DNA of 64,000 nucleotides from Ophioceras dolichostomum. Its lineage: Eukaryota; Ascomycota; Sordariomycetes; Magnaporthales; Ophioceraceae. The stretch is taken from assembly GCA_003049485.1 (NCBI GenBank), contig PYST01000040.1:116754-180753 (forward strand), given 5' to 3'. Every line of letters begins with the position of its first letter. Position 1 is the stretch's first letter. The notes beneath the pieces were generated by a model. The model ran no database searches and was not told the origin of the DNA. It saw only the letters and a program-made list of their open reading frames with translations. A program made the position numbers and the translations under genes. Positions 34,926 through 46,314 of this stretch are shown in pieces.

Positions 34926-37900
34926 AGTCGGCGGGCGGGCGCGCGTCCTCCCCTCAGGTCAGGGAAAGGTGGCGTCCGGCCTGGTTGCAGATGGGCCTTG
35001 CGTGGTCCTTTCTTGGCGTTGTTGATTGCTTCTCTTGTTGTGTTCCTTCCTTCCTCAATTCTTCCGAGATGTGATCTGCTTTCCCCCCTGAGTCGTTCAC
35101 TGCCTGCTGCTTGCTTCGGTAGTGCCAATCAAAGAGAGAAGAACCTTCCGTCTTGGGGGATGTGACCGTTGCGTTTCCTTTTTCCCTTTCGAGACTGGAA
35201 AGAGGGAAAAACAATACGACCAAGGCGTTGTTCGAGATTATGAGTCGATGGAGGAGGGGCCAGAGGAAAAAGAAGGAAACCGAGTGACGGATTATATCGG
35301 TGTTTTGGGCTTCTGTTCAGCACAGACTGGAACAGTCGGAAGGCCGAACGGACAGCGGGCAAGAAACAGACGGGCACGAACAGCGCAAATAGGCAGGGGC
35401 CGTCTCGAGTTGTTTTGCTAGCTCCGTTGCAAGCGCCTCTTTTTTCAGCAACCAAAGCACGGAGCTAGAGCTGAGGGTAGGTCACACAACTCCAAAGCTT
35501 GCTTTCAATATCGACAGGCGGTCTACAGGATAGGAACGTTGGACGAGGTGGAGGAAGCGGAGGGGAGAGGAGAGGAGAGATTTCCACATGCAAAAAGAGA
35601 GAACAAACAATGACACGAGCCGACGATAGGGAGCGATCTGCGAATCTTGTGGGGAACCGAGCCTCTAAAAGTGCCGAGGCGGCAAGGCGGAGGCGGGTAC
35701 GTGATTCTGGGGTATTGGCTTCTTGCGTGTTAGGGTTGCAGCAGGAAGTCGTTGTGATGCGCTAAGATCGACGCCGGGCTGCTGCCAGGAACAGATATTT
35801 CGCCGGAGAGAGAGGGGAAAACAGGAACGCAGAGGTATGTACTCTCGCAGGAAGAGGAGAAGGAGTGATTCGGGAGAAATGGTGGTGGTGGTCTCGACGG
35901 ACAGTCCAGGGGTTGGTTTTTCAGGACAGGCCCGGAAAAAAAAGCTTGGAAGAAGGGAGGAGGGGACACGGGGGATGGCGCCAATCCTCGAGGAAACCGG
36001 GGAAAATGAGAGTCTGGCCGGCCGAGGAGTCGCGTGCTTGAGGTTTGAGATGCGTGTGTATGAGAGAGGGGTTCTCCCGTCCTCGATTTCGGTTAAGTCA
36101 GAGGTAGAGGAGACACACAATGCCCCCCGTCGAGAGCGGTTCCGGTGCTCCTGTATGACGTCGAGAAGTGCGAAGTGGGTGAGCAATTCGTTTTGTCGTG
36201 GCTTCTGGTCTTCTCTGGCTCTGGGTGGGTTGAGGGTGGGTTGCAGTCGCATCCAGTAGCAAAACAGGAAGCAAGGAAGAACTCGCAAGCAGCAGCAAGC
36301 AGCTACCACCAGCCGGCTGGAGCTTCAATTGTTGATTTGTGGTGGCTGGTGCTGTTGGTCCCTTCAAAATGCGAGCATGTCCTGTCAGAGTCAGTCACCT
36401 GCGGGAGGCTGATTCTTGTTCTAGCTGTCCCATCGACTTTTCCGGGTTCCTCGCCACCGGATTGGAGGGAAGGGACCGAACGTGAGGAAGATGAAGGGGG
36501 AATGCTTGGGAAGCTTGGGATTGTCGAGAATTTAGAGTTCGAGAGGGGATGGAAGTTGCTTGTGGCGACGGCGTCTTTTAACTGGCTGGGTGCGACACTC
36601 GGCGCTGATGAGGTCCGCAACGGCGTGTGTGGTCTGTGTTCAGGGGTCTGGACGGGGTCATCCTCCTGGTGGTGTGTGGTCAGTTCCTGGTCACTCGAGT
36701 GTGCTGGTGTCCGGCCGGCTTCACGGCCTTTCTTCTGCATGTGCCTAATCCTGAGGAGCCACTCGGTCACTCTGGTACCTTGTTTGTCCTCCGTAGGACC
36801 ACCTTATCAAGATTCCGACGTCCAGGCTAGGGTCCTATTTCGTAGGTGATGTGCGTTCGCTTTTCCTCGCTTTTATTGTCCCACATGTGGTGGAACTGGA
36901 GCAGACTTGCGGTGATACTGTTGCGAGGCCCGATGATCCGACAATTTCACCAGATGCAACGGGGGGCCGCGCTGGTTTTCTATCTGTTGTTCTCTATCTC
37001 GTCTTTCCTCATGCCCATGAACTTCCTGGTGGTGGAACCGGACATCAATTTGCATGAATGGCAGGCACCGGTCCAGAGAGCTGGGTATTTTAGGATAGGT
37101 TCACGGGAGGTTCCCGGCGAGTTTGCAGCAGATAGGCTAGGTAGTTTTGCTGCTGGTGAGTTTTAGGCGGATGGCTGGGCCCTAACTGCAGAAAATGGCT
37201 GGCCGCCTGAGGTGTTTGATGGTTCCAGGCTCCTCCAACGCACTGGGCCGCGGCAGGATGGGACGGGAACACTCATGGGGCTGGGAGGATGAGTGGGGTG
37301 TTCCGCCAAGACCCGCCTCCGCATCTCTCATTGGCCCCGCCCATGCCATCTCCCACATCAAGCTTCTCCCTGAATCCTCCGCGAACATTGGCCCAGTGCA
37401 AATACCTTGTGAACATCCCACCCATCTCGCGCACAATGGATGGCCAACCAGGTCATTGAACACGAGCGATATTGCCTTCCACATTTCTGCTAGTAAGCCA
37501 GTAGTAACGTGGGAGACGTTAATCGATCGCACTGGTTCATGTGTTGTTATTCTGACGGGTTCTCTAACTTCTTTTGCGGAAGCCATGCTGGCACAACGGA
37601 GAACCCCGCAGACCCCATCGCTGCCCTTGGCCCGCCTGAGTGTCCTGGGTGTCACCCTGCTGAATTGAGCTTTGAGGTGACTCGACCTCGACAGGAGGAA
37701 GCACGCCGCACGCACCGCCCGCGGAATGGGACAATCGTTCTCCTCACCCATCTAAACTGCCGTGGCCCATGGGCTTGTTCCCCCGACCGGATTCCGGTGC
37801 TACCACCTTTCGTCGCAATTGCATTATCCAAGGCACACACACCAAACCCCAAATCGTTGCCCCCCAATTGCCGGCACGTCATTCCCGCCGCGGGCACGGA

Positions 37901-38429
37901 CTGCTGGGCAGGAGGCTCTCGAAGACCACGAACTGCTGGGCAGGAGGCTCTCGAAGACCACGAACAATCTAGACGCACGACAAGCCAGGTTCCGTCTTGG
38001 CTCTGACCTTCCCCCCAACCTCACAGAGCCCTTGCATGTGAGATCCCGCATTTGCAGAGATACCGGGTCAGCACTCTGATGATATTGTCGTCGGAAGAGA
38101 TCCGGACGGAGATGGCTGGAGTGTCTACGGTCAGCGCATCGTCGACCTGAGCTGGATCTTTCTCACCAGGAGACCAGCGTCTGTTCGCTCCCCATCTATT
38201 TATCCGCCCTCCGCTCTGTCCGGCGAGGACGGTACGGGTACCTGCTTTTATCACCAACTTCTCCCGTCAGATTCAGGCCCGCCCTGACGGCACACGCGCA
38301 TATCCGCCACACAAATTCCGCACCTGCCCACGCATATCGCATCAGGCACCTCATCCAAGATCTCATCCCACGTACTTCCTAGCTTCTCTGAACCTCTGAA
38401 CCTCTCACTCTGTTCCGAACCGCGAGAAC
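34926..38429. other. Long intergenic region between divergent genes
   Basis: About 3.5 kb between the GT32 start (minus) and the acyltransferase start (plus). The part next to GT32 (34926-36500) is pyrimidine-rich on the minus strand and produces long but biased frames, for example 35665-36309, that I take as leader or promoter. A 32-bp tandem duplication lies at 37901-37964. No supported gene. Confidence 0.45.
37901..37964. repeat. Two tandem copies of a 32-bp unit
   Basis: The unit beginning CTGCTGGGCAGGAGGCTCTC at 37901 repeats at 37933 without visible change. It is a recent duplication in non-coding DNA upstream of the acyltransferase gene. Confidence 0.85.
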
Positions 38430-39920
38430 ATGCCTCCCAGCCAAGGCCTCCTCGATGGCGGCCCCGGCTACGGCGAGACCTGGGATGATGCCCAGCAGGA
38501 GAAGGTCAGCGCCGCAGCCGCAGGCCCTGCCCAACTTATCAGCCGCGTTGGTTCTTTGATACTGCGTGGAAGGAGTACCTCGCCCTCGGCCACCCGTAAT
38601 CTTAGGCGAACGGCATACTTAGACGGCATCCGAGGGTTCGCCGCCTTCTTGGTTTACATACACCATCATGAGCTCTGGGCCCATCATCCTTTTGACGAGA
38701 ACCCGGTTTTCGAGCGTGCCTTCGGCTACGACAACAAGTATCGTTTCGCCGGCTTCCCCGGCATCCGACTCTTGTTCGGGGGAGGCCACATCGCCGTGGC
38801 GACCTTCTTCGTCATCTCCGGCTACGTGCTCGCCGCGAAGCCCATGTCGCTGATACACTCCGGCGAGGCGGCGAAGCTGGTCGACAACGTTGCCTCCGCG
38901 CTCTTCCGCCGCTGGCTGCGGCTGTACATCCCGCTGATCGTCACGACCTTCGCCTTCATGGTCGTCTGGACCGCGACCGACTCGTGGGTCTTCGGCATGG
39001 AGCACCAGAAGACCTGGGGCGCGGAGCTGTGGAGGTGGTACACCGAGGGCAAGAACTTTACTTTCATCTTCAACGTCGGCGGGCAGCCCTGGTTCCGATA
39101 CAACCCGCACCTGTGGTCGATACCCGTCGAGTTCAAGGGGTCCATCGTCGTCTATACGAGCGTCGTGGCGTTCTCGCGTTGTACTCGCACCGCCCGCCTG
39201 CTGTGCCAGTGCGGCCTGATCTACTACTTCTTGTACGTCGTGGACGGCTGGTATTGCGCGCTGTTCGTCGCGGGCATGCTGCAGTGCGACCTCGACCTCC
39301 TGGCCATCCGGGGGGAACTCCCTTCCCTTTTGGCCAGGCTGGAGTCCGCCAAGCGTTTTATCTACTATCACCTCTTCGCTGTTGCCATCTACTTCGCCGG
39401 CGTGCCCGCCCACAACCAGAACGTGGACGAGCTGCGCGCCAGCAGGGGCTGGTACTTCCTATCTTTCCTCAAGCCCCAGGCTGTCTTCGACTACAAGTGG
39501 TTCTACCTCTTCATCGGCGCCAACCTGCTCGTCGCCTGCGTCCCACGCATCATAGCAGTGAAGCGCTTCTTCGAGTCGCGCTTCTGCCAGCACCTGGGCC
39601 GCATCTCGTACGGACTATACCTCTGCCACGGCCCCGTCCTGTGGCTGTTTGGCGACCGCGTCTACACCGCTGTGGGCTTTCACCAGGAGGGGCAGCTCGA
39701 GAACCTGGCGGGCTGGGTAGACCGGTTCCCGCTCCCCAAGAGCGGGCCCCTGGGCTTGGAGATCGCCTTCCTACTGCCCCATCTGATCCTGCTGCCCTTG
39801 ACACTCTGGCTCGCCGATGTGATCACCCGGTTCGTCGACGAGCCCAGTGTCCGGTTTGCACAATGGTTGTATGCGAAGACGCTGCCGCCTAAGCCACCCA
39901 AGGTCAATGGTTTCTCTTGA
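38430..39920 (+). CDS. Acyltransferase 3 family membrane protein
   Basis: Single exon, 496 residues, typical for fungal members. After a soluble N-terminus, AYLDGIRGFAAFLVYIHHHE (near 63-81) gives the opening helix and the His-containing active-site region of the acyltransferase-3 fold. Further blocks include HIAVATFFVISGYVL, RRWLRLYIPLI, WSIPVEFKGS and, near the end, LGRISYGLYLCHGPVLW. About ten hydrophobic helices are visible. The family moves acetyl or other acyl groups from the cytosol onto carbohydrates or lipids at membranes. Fungal relatives include a hard-surface-induced protein and unassigned acyltransferases, so the substrate cannot be given. The ATG at 38430 directly precedes the conserved part, and upstream sequence is CT-rich leader. 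Confidence 0.85.
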   Translation: MPPSQGLLDGGPGYGETWDDAQQEKVSAAAAGPAQLISRVGSLILRGRSTSPSATRNLRRTAYLDGIRGFAAFLVYIHHHELWAHHPFDENPVFERAFGYDNKYRFAGFPGIRLLFGGGHIAVATFFVISGYVLAAKPMSLIHSGEAAKLVDNVASALFRRWLRLYIPLIVTTFAFMVVWTATDSWVFGMEHQKTWGAELWRWYTEGKNFTFIFNVGGQPWFRYNPHLWSIPVEFKGSIVVYTSVVAFSRCTRTARLLCQCGLIYYFLYVVDGWYCALFVAGMLQCDLDLLAIRGELPSLLARLESAKRFIYYHLFAVAIYFAGVPAHNQNVDELRASRGWYFLSFLKPQAVFDYKWFYLFIGANLLVACVPRIIAVKRFFESRFCQHLGRISYGLYLCHGPVLWLFGDRVYTAVGFHQEGQLENLAGWVDRFPLPKSGPLGLEIAFLLPHLILLPLTLWLADVITRFVDEPSVRFAQWLYAKTLPPKPPKVNGFS

Positions 39921-41259
39921 TACATCCTCCCACTCTCTCCCTATGTTCTAGACTATTTTACCTGGGCACCATGTGTACGGATCACTTTGCGCGATATCTG
40001 TCGGACTCAATTTGGATATTTGGATCTGCGTATTTTCGGAGTATTGGACCATTTGTACCTACCATACGATATAATACCACGTATACCACATTTCCTCTAC
40101 TCCGAACACGGCGGCCTTGTCGTTGCCTTTCACTTTTCTATCTTTCAAAGATAGGCTTTAGGCCCGGCGCCGAGGATCCTCATGTCCTGGGTCAATAGGG
40201 CAGAGAAATGGACGGCCCTGCCTCTTTTAGGCGATAATAGTCTACCACATTACCTCCCTTTGAGCTTCTCTGTTGGCGTAAAAACCCTACCAAAGAAGCG
40301 ACGATTTCCACTAAGTGGTGCGACGACCGCTCGTTCAGTCTCACCATGCCCATTCGACGTCTCGGGCCGATGACGTAACCCGATGGCGGCGTGGGAACGG
40401 CCACCGCTGCTTGGAAACAACGGTAGCGCTAGTGGGCTACTGGGGACAATCATATGAAGATCCCCAAGCTCTTTCCCGTGGGACAAGGGTCGGGTCAAAG
40501 AGGTGACCACCGAAGGCATCTCGCTTCTGTAGTTGTAGTGGCATGTTCGTTTTCGGGCTCGGGTCCGCTCGGCCGCCAATTGCTGTGCTTCTATCAGTCT
40601 AGCTCCCTGCTGCCCGTTGCGAGCCACGCGGGTCGCGAAAACAACGAATAGGAAAGGAAAAGAACATGACTTGGCAACTCCGAGCGAGGCCAAAGCTATG
40701 CCTGTGCTCTCTCTCGCCCCTTACGAAACCAAAGAGGCTCGGATTATCTCCAAGTGCTGATTCACTAAGTTCATCTTTGGGATGGCAGGCTCGAGCGTTC
40801 TTGCTGAAGTGGGTTGTGGAGGGAGCTGCGAGCTTATCCTTCCGATTTAAAGACTCTAAACAGTCCGCAGCGCGGGGTGGCTGGCGGTTGGTTGGGGGTC
40901 CCTTGCCAAGACCGATTGGGGAAGCAGCTGAAGAAATTGGAAACCGCTCCAGCGATAGCGCTGGGCGAGGCAGGAGCAGTCGGACGAAATCAAGGAGGTT
41001 CTGTGCTTGGTTGCTTTGAGAACCAGCACGGATAGGAGAAACCAGCCTATCGCCTTCGGAATAGTCTGTGCACAAACGAAGACTTTTGAGAAACGAAGAA
41101 CAATTCTATCGAAGTTAACTGGTTTTGCAATTGACAGCGGTCGTTCTATTGATGCCCACGAACATTTCCATTCCCTCCGCGTCACGGAGCTCGTGATCGC
41201 CGCACGAGTGCCAATAATCAGATGAAGCCATTGGTCCTGCCCCCGCGACAACTCCCACG
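39921..41259. other. Intergenic, no supported gene
   Basis: About 1.3 kb between two co-directional genes. Only short overlapping frames on both strands, and I see no repeat or RNA gene. Confidence 0.45.
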
Positions 41260-43014
41260 ATGCTGATCCGGGACCTGAAGCGATTCTTTGTGCTCGTCGT
41301 GCCCCTTTTCACAGCCATATTCCTCACGATCCGGCTGATCAAGAAGCACACCCACCCGAGCTACTACCAAGACCGTCCGGAATGGCTACGCCAGCCAGCC
41401 GTGGCGGCCCCCGTGTCCGGCGGCAAGCAGCAGCACAAGCATGACCCACAGCGAGAAGAGAAGCGGCCGCCAGCAACCCAGAAACAAATCCCGAACCTCC
41501 AGTCCGACCAGCAGGACCCGAGCAAGCTCTCCTCGACCGGGGCAGGAACCGGAACTGGCACAGATGGCGAAGACCCCTTCGAGGGCGGCTCCGAGGCCGT
41601 TCCGCCCACGCACCTAGAAGTCTCGTCCGCCGGGCTGGGCGGGTCAAGCAAGCGGTACTTCACGATCCAGTTCGCCGACCGGCCGACCATCAACCCCAAC
41701 ATCCTCCCGCACCCGACCCTGTCCGACACCTTCGTCATCGTGGCGCAGGAGCACCCGGCGCCGCCCGGCTCCGAGATGGGCCACGTCTCCGAGCTGGTGT
41801 GCAACGCCGCCTTCCGGCGCGGCGTGCTCTCGTGCGTGTCGTTCCCCATCGCGCTGGCCATCGCCCCGACCGGAAACAGCACCACGGGCACGGTCGACCG
41901 CTGCAACGACCCTCGAGACAAGCGCTACGCCGCGCTGTCCCTCAACGTGGGGCCCCACGACGCCCGCGTCTTCTACGGGCCCCGGGGCGTGCCCTTCGTC
42001 GTCTACGGCTCCAACTCCGGGTACACCTGCTTCGGGCAGTGGATACAAGACTTCCGCGTCCCCGCCCGCTGGGACACCGACCCGCTCGGCATCGCCGGTC
42101 CGAAACCAACCACCTCGACCGCCGCGACGGCCACGTCCACGTCCCTGAGCGAGGCGTTCTACAACGGCACCGAGATGCACCGCCCGCACGACCCGTCGGC
42201 CGCGACGACGACGGCGCGTCCCGCCATCGTCGAGAAGAACTGGTTCGTCTTCTGGGACCGCCAGGGCGCCATGTACACGCACCACGACATGCACCCGAAG
42301 CGGTCATTCGCCATGCTCGGCCCAGCGGGTGCCGCCATCGGCCCCGACCTGGCACCGACCTCGGCGGACGCAGACGCACGCTGCATGTCTGCATATATGC
42401 CTCGCACACTCGCTGCTTCTAGTAGTGCAGCTGGCGCAGGAGCAGTACCAAGACCAGGACCAAACACGGCCGACGAGCCCGAGTCCCTCCACCAATCCAC
42501 CAACTCCCTCGCCGTCACGCTCTGCGCCCGCTCGGACCCTACCTGCGAGGCCCTGCCGGGCAACACCTTCATACTCGTGATAGTGCACCACAAGACCTTC
42601 AGGTCCTTCCACAGCGCCTACGAGCCGTACGCCGTTCTGTTCCGGCAGTCGGCGCCCTTCGGCCTGTACGCGGTGTCGACGAGGCCGATCTGGATCAAGG
42701 GGAGACGCACCCTTATCCCTTCCGCTTCGTCTTCTGCCCCTAAAAAACCGGCGTTCGAGGATTTCTCGCTAGATAAGCCGAAGGAAGAGGAGGAGGAGGA
42801 TGCGGCCAAAAAGGAGCCGAGACAAGAGATGTTCTACGTCACGAGCATCAGCTGGGCCAGGGCCGATAAGCGCTACCACGGCTTCCTGGACGACACGCTG
42901 TTTCTTTCTTTCGGCATCGAGGATAAGCGCTCGGCGGGGATCGATGTCGTCGCGGGGGATCTGCTGAAGGGGCTTGGGCTTTGCGAGGAGCTTCCGGTGG
43001 CGGCGGCGTCATGA
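41260..43014 (+). CDS. Uncharacterised type II membrane protein, possibly Golgi
   Basis: Single exon, 584 residues. Residues 8-27 (RFFVLVVPLFTAIFLTIRLI) are a membrane anchor preceded by basic residues, so the bulk should be lumenal. Residues 40-130 are a low-complexity stem. The globular part runs from about 130 (KRYFTIQFADRPTINPN) to the end, with conserved-looking blocks such as DTFVIVAQEH, WFVFWD, ISWARADKRYHGFLDDTLFLS and a closing GIDVVAGDLLKGLGLC. I recall similar end motifs in uncharacterised fungal proteins, and the layout resembles Golgi glycosyltransferases, but I see no DxD motif that I would trust. The Glu-rich stretch near 520 is a local insertion. Enzyme activity is inference only. 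Confidence 0.7.
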   Translation: MLIRDLKRFFVLVVPLFTAIFLTIRLIKKHTHPSYYQDRPEWLRQPAVAAPVSGGKQQHKHDPQREEKRPPATQKQIPNLQSDQQDPSKLSSTGAGTGTGTDGEDPFEGGSEAVPPTHLEVSSAGLGGSSKRYFTIQFADRPTINPNILPHPTLSDTFVIVAQEHPAPPGSEMGHVSELVCNAAFRRGVLSCVSFPIALAIAPTGNSTTGTVDRCNDPRDKRYAALSLNVGPHDARVFYGPRGVPFVVYGSNSGYTCFGQWIQDFRVPARWDTDPLGIAGPKPTTSTAATATSTSLSEAFYNGTEMHRPHDPSAATTTARPAIVEKNWFVFWDRQGAMYTHHDMHPKRSFAMLGPAGAAIGPDLAPTSADADARCMSAYMPRTLAASSSAAGAGAVPRPGPNTADEPESLHQSTNSLAVTLCARSDPTCEALPGNTFILVIVHHKTFRSFHSAYEPYAVLFRQSAPFGLYAVSTRPIWIKGRRTLIPSASSSAPKKPAFEDFSLDKPKEEEEEDAAKKEPRQEMFYVTSISWARADKRYHGFLDDTLFLSFGIEDKRSAGIDVVAGDLLKGLGLCEELPVAAAS

Positions 43015-44446
43015 TCATTTGCATCGCGTTTTTTCCCATTGCTTTGCTGCTGCTTCTTTGGGTTGGTTGGTGTGGTGACTGACTGGCTTTCCCTCTTCTT
43101 CTTATTCTTCTTGTTCTATCCATTTCCAGTGGTTCTTGTTCCGGAGTTCGACCGATTATTCTTCTTCTATGTCGATTTGGTCTGTTGTTTTACACTTTCT
43201 AATGGTAATAACGGGAACATGGGTTACGCGGCACAGGTAAACGATGACGTTGACGACGAGGAAAGAAAGCATGGCGAGATAAGAACGAGAAACGGGTAAC
43301 GGGTAAAAACATGTGCTGTTAGCTGTTAGTGGAATTTATACCCTCCCTGTGTTGCCGTCGCTGTTTAATAGAATTTATTCAGGTTCTGCTAATGGCTGAT
43401 ACATCCCGCATGACCTGAACTGTACGCATCACCGATGCTGCCGTGGATCACCTCGTGCGCTCATCCCGGTGTCTTGCGTCCCCTTCTTTGCATGCTATTG
43501 CTCACAACGCCTAGCACTTACCTACCTACCTACCTACCTAGGCACCTAGGTCAGTACGCGCCTGGAGCATGCTAGTATCAGCCTAGCACTGTCGCGTTGC
43601 TGCGTCCAGGCACTTCTGTCCACACTCACGAGCGCGGGGGGAGCTCAACGGTGTTTTTATCGGCGGAGACTTCCTTTCAACTCGGGCCATGGGCTATATG
43701 GACCCGACGCATGATGTACTCATCTTAACGTGCTGACAGCTGCCTGCCCTGTGTCTTCTGATGCGCGAGTATTGCTGGATGAGCGCCGCGGACGACCCCT
43801 AGCACAGCTCGGCCAAGCTGTGCCTACCTGTTATTGCGACTCCGTGACTGCTGAGCGTCTCTTCATCGCCACAGAGCCCATCATGCCCGCCGTAAATGCT
43901 CCCACTCGTTTCATCCTATCGCCTCTGTGCTAGCCCAGAGTCCAGATTAATGATACTGGAGTTTTCCTCTGGGGCCGGTCCGCACCTCAGGGTCCCCGCC
44001 CGTATGGCTCCACCTGCCGTGCCGATGAGACCTACCGAGCGCTGGCCGTGTTGAACGGAACTCCTCTGTGTTGGGGCAACGGTTCGGCATCGCGGGACGA
44101 TGATTGTTGACAGGCAGTCCCAGTTAACCTATTCCCAACGTGTGGCGAAAAGTACAGGTTTTCGGGAGCACATCCCCTTGTTTGTTTCCATTGTCCAAGC
44201 AAGGAAAGGGCTCGATCCGATGACCTGTGCGGCAATGCGATCAACTGATGACTGACTTGCTATCCCAGTACGGACTAACCAAATCGAACTGTCTGTCACA
44301 GTAACAAAACAAAGCACATCTAAGGTGCTTGTTTGAGGTATATGTAGAGGGTACGCATGTTCGTTTGTTCGAGGACCTCTTCTCCCTGCTCCTCCAACAA
44401 CGCAGCCGTTTCCTTCTCAGCCCTCCGAATCCTCGAGAAAATCTCC
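43015..44446. other. Intergenic between convergent genes
   Basis: About 1.4 kb between the 3' ends of two genes. A CCTA-type microsatellite lies at 43518-43551. The first 200 bases are T-rich, consistent with a 3' UTR. No supported gene. Confidence 0.45.
43518..43551. repeat. (CCTA)n tract ending in CACCTAGGTC
   Basis: Five tandem ACCT units followed by AGGCACCTAGG. Related CCTAGG-centred motifs occur at 50511-50552 and 50998-51019. Confidence 0.8.
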
Positions 44447-46314
44447 TCAGATCTTCTCGATCTGGTCCGCCCCACTGCCGAGATTCTTTTTCTCGCCAGG
44501 TGTCGTATCAGACGAGTCCTCCTCCTCGCCCTCAGCAGCCTCCAGGTCGTCGACCCTCTTGCCCTCGGCCATCTGCACGAGGTTGTGGCCGGCGGGTAAC
44601 GCCTTCTCGAACTCGCGGCCCCTCTTCTCCGGGCCGAACGCCGTCCAGACCGTGATGCCCAGCGCGATGATCGCGGTCGCGATTCCCATGGTCGGGCCGT
44701 AGGCCTCGACGCGGTGGCCCTTCCAGGAAGTGACGAAGTTGGACTCGGAGATGGCGTTCACGATCTGCGCCGAGGGGCTGGAGATCATGTTGCCGATCTG
44801 GTAGGTGAGGCCCGGGAAGGAGGACCGGAAGGCCGGAGGTGACAGCTCGTTGAGGTGGATGGGGATCACGCCCCACGCGCCCTGCACCATGAACTGCATG
44901 AAGAAGCCCGAGGCCGACAGGGAGGGCTCGCCAGCGGGCAGGATCCAGGCCGGGATGAGCACCATGGAGAGGATGGCGGCGACGATGATGGTGCGCCGGC
45001 GGCCGAACCATTGCGACAGGTAGCCGATGATGGTGCCGCCGACGCAGGCGCCGACTTTCATGATAATGGAGGCGCGGGAGGCGCCTGAGTTGTCCATCTC
45101 CTTCTCGGTGAGCATGAAGGTGGTGTAGCTGTCTTGGGAGGTGTGGCTGTAGACTATTGTTTTTGAAAGAGGGACCTGTCAGTACATCTCATCTTTGCTC
45201 TCTATTTCTCCAACCAAGCAGCTGTTGAAAGCGTGGTTTTGGTTAGTGGGATATCCTTACAGTTGAACCAAGTCATCAGCACAATGCAGTAGATGGCCAT
45301 CTTCCACTCCTGCTTCATCATCATCTTGGTCTCGCGCCAGAAGTCGGCGGCGCTGGCGTGCTTCTTGCCCAGCTTCTTGGCCTCGATGAACTGCTGCGAC
45401 TCCGGGAAGAAGCAGCGGATGATGCCCACGCCGATTGAGATGCCCGCGGCGATCCAGAAGACGGTCTTCCACGAGTCGGTGCCGCCGCCGACGCCCAGGT
45501 TGGCGCACGCGGCGCATACGTAGCCGAACGAGTAGCCCTGCTGCAGGATGCCGGACATGAGACCGCGGGCCTCGACGGGGCTGTTCTCGAGGGCCATGGC
45601 GATGGCGTTGCCGTATCTGGAAGCGAAAAAAGTATGGGATGTCGTTAGACTTATTGGCTCTTGCTTGTCCCGCCTTGGCGGGTGTAGTATTGGCTAGAGG
45701 AGACGGGAGAATTTCCGGGCCTTGGCTTTTCGGAATATTTTGGCCCAAGAAGGGTCAGATTAGGGACAAGCACAAAGCAGCACTTACACTCCGCCCATGA
45801 ACAAGCCGAACAGAGCGCGAACCGCCAGGAACTTCTCAAACGTGTCGCTGTAGATGGTGGCGATCTGCAGGAAGCCGAGCACGAGCATGTTGAAGACCAT
45901 GGGCCACTTGCGGCCCCAGCGGTCGCCCGCGACGCCGAAGAAGGCAGCGCCCACACTGCGCAGCAGCAGGGTGAGCGTGATGGCGGTCGAGACGTCCGTC
46001 TTGGACTTGTGGTAGTACTGGCCGAGCTTGACCTGCTGGATGGACAGGGCGTGGAAGTCGAAGGCGTCGGCCGTCCAGGCGCAGAAGCCGACGATGAAGA
46101 AGACCCAGCCCTTGAGGGACAGCTGGGCCAGCAGGCTGAAGGGGTTGCGCAGGGGAGCGGGACTCTGCCACTCGGTGTGCGTCTCGCCCGCCTCGTTGGT
46201 CACGACCACGCGCTGCTGCCACCGGAAGAGGTCCGCCCAGGCCTGGCGCGCCGTCGGGAGGATGCCCTTGGCCACTGGGTCGGCGGGCTCGTTTGTGGAC
46301 TGCATTGTCGCCAT
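44447..46314 (-). CDS. Jen1-type carboxylic acid transporter (MFS)
   Basis: Three exons: 45788-46314, 45261-45616 and 44447-45153. The introns (171 and 107 nt, both GTAAG-type donors) keep phase and give 529 residues. The spliced joins rebuild FMGGVYGNAIAMALE and MTWFNFYSHTSQDSYTTFM, which match the lactate/pyruvate carrier family. GDRWGRKWPM is the signature loop between membrane helices 2 and 3 of the major facilitator superfamily, and twelve hydrophobic segments can be placed. These carriers bring monocarboxylates or dicarboxylates into the cell with protons at the plasma membrane and are commonly repressed by glucose. The acidic tail (EEEDSSD) near the end could be a regulation or turnover site. 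The substrate within the family is not decided by sequence, so no symbol is given. Confidence 0.88.

Noticed and set aside
35665..36309. 214-codon minus-strand frame upstream of the GT32 gene
   Set aside because: Composition follows the CT bias of the DNA and no domain or start context supports it; best read as leader or promoter.
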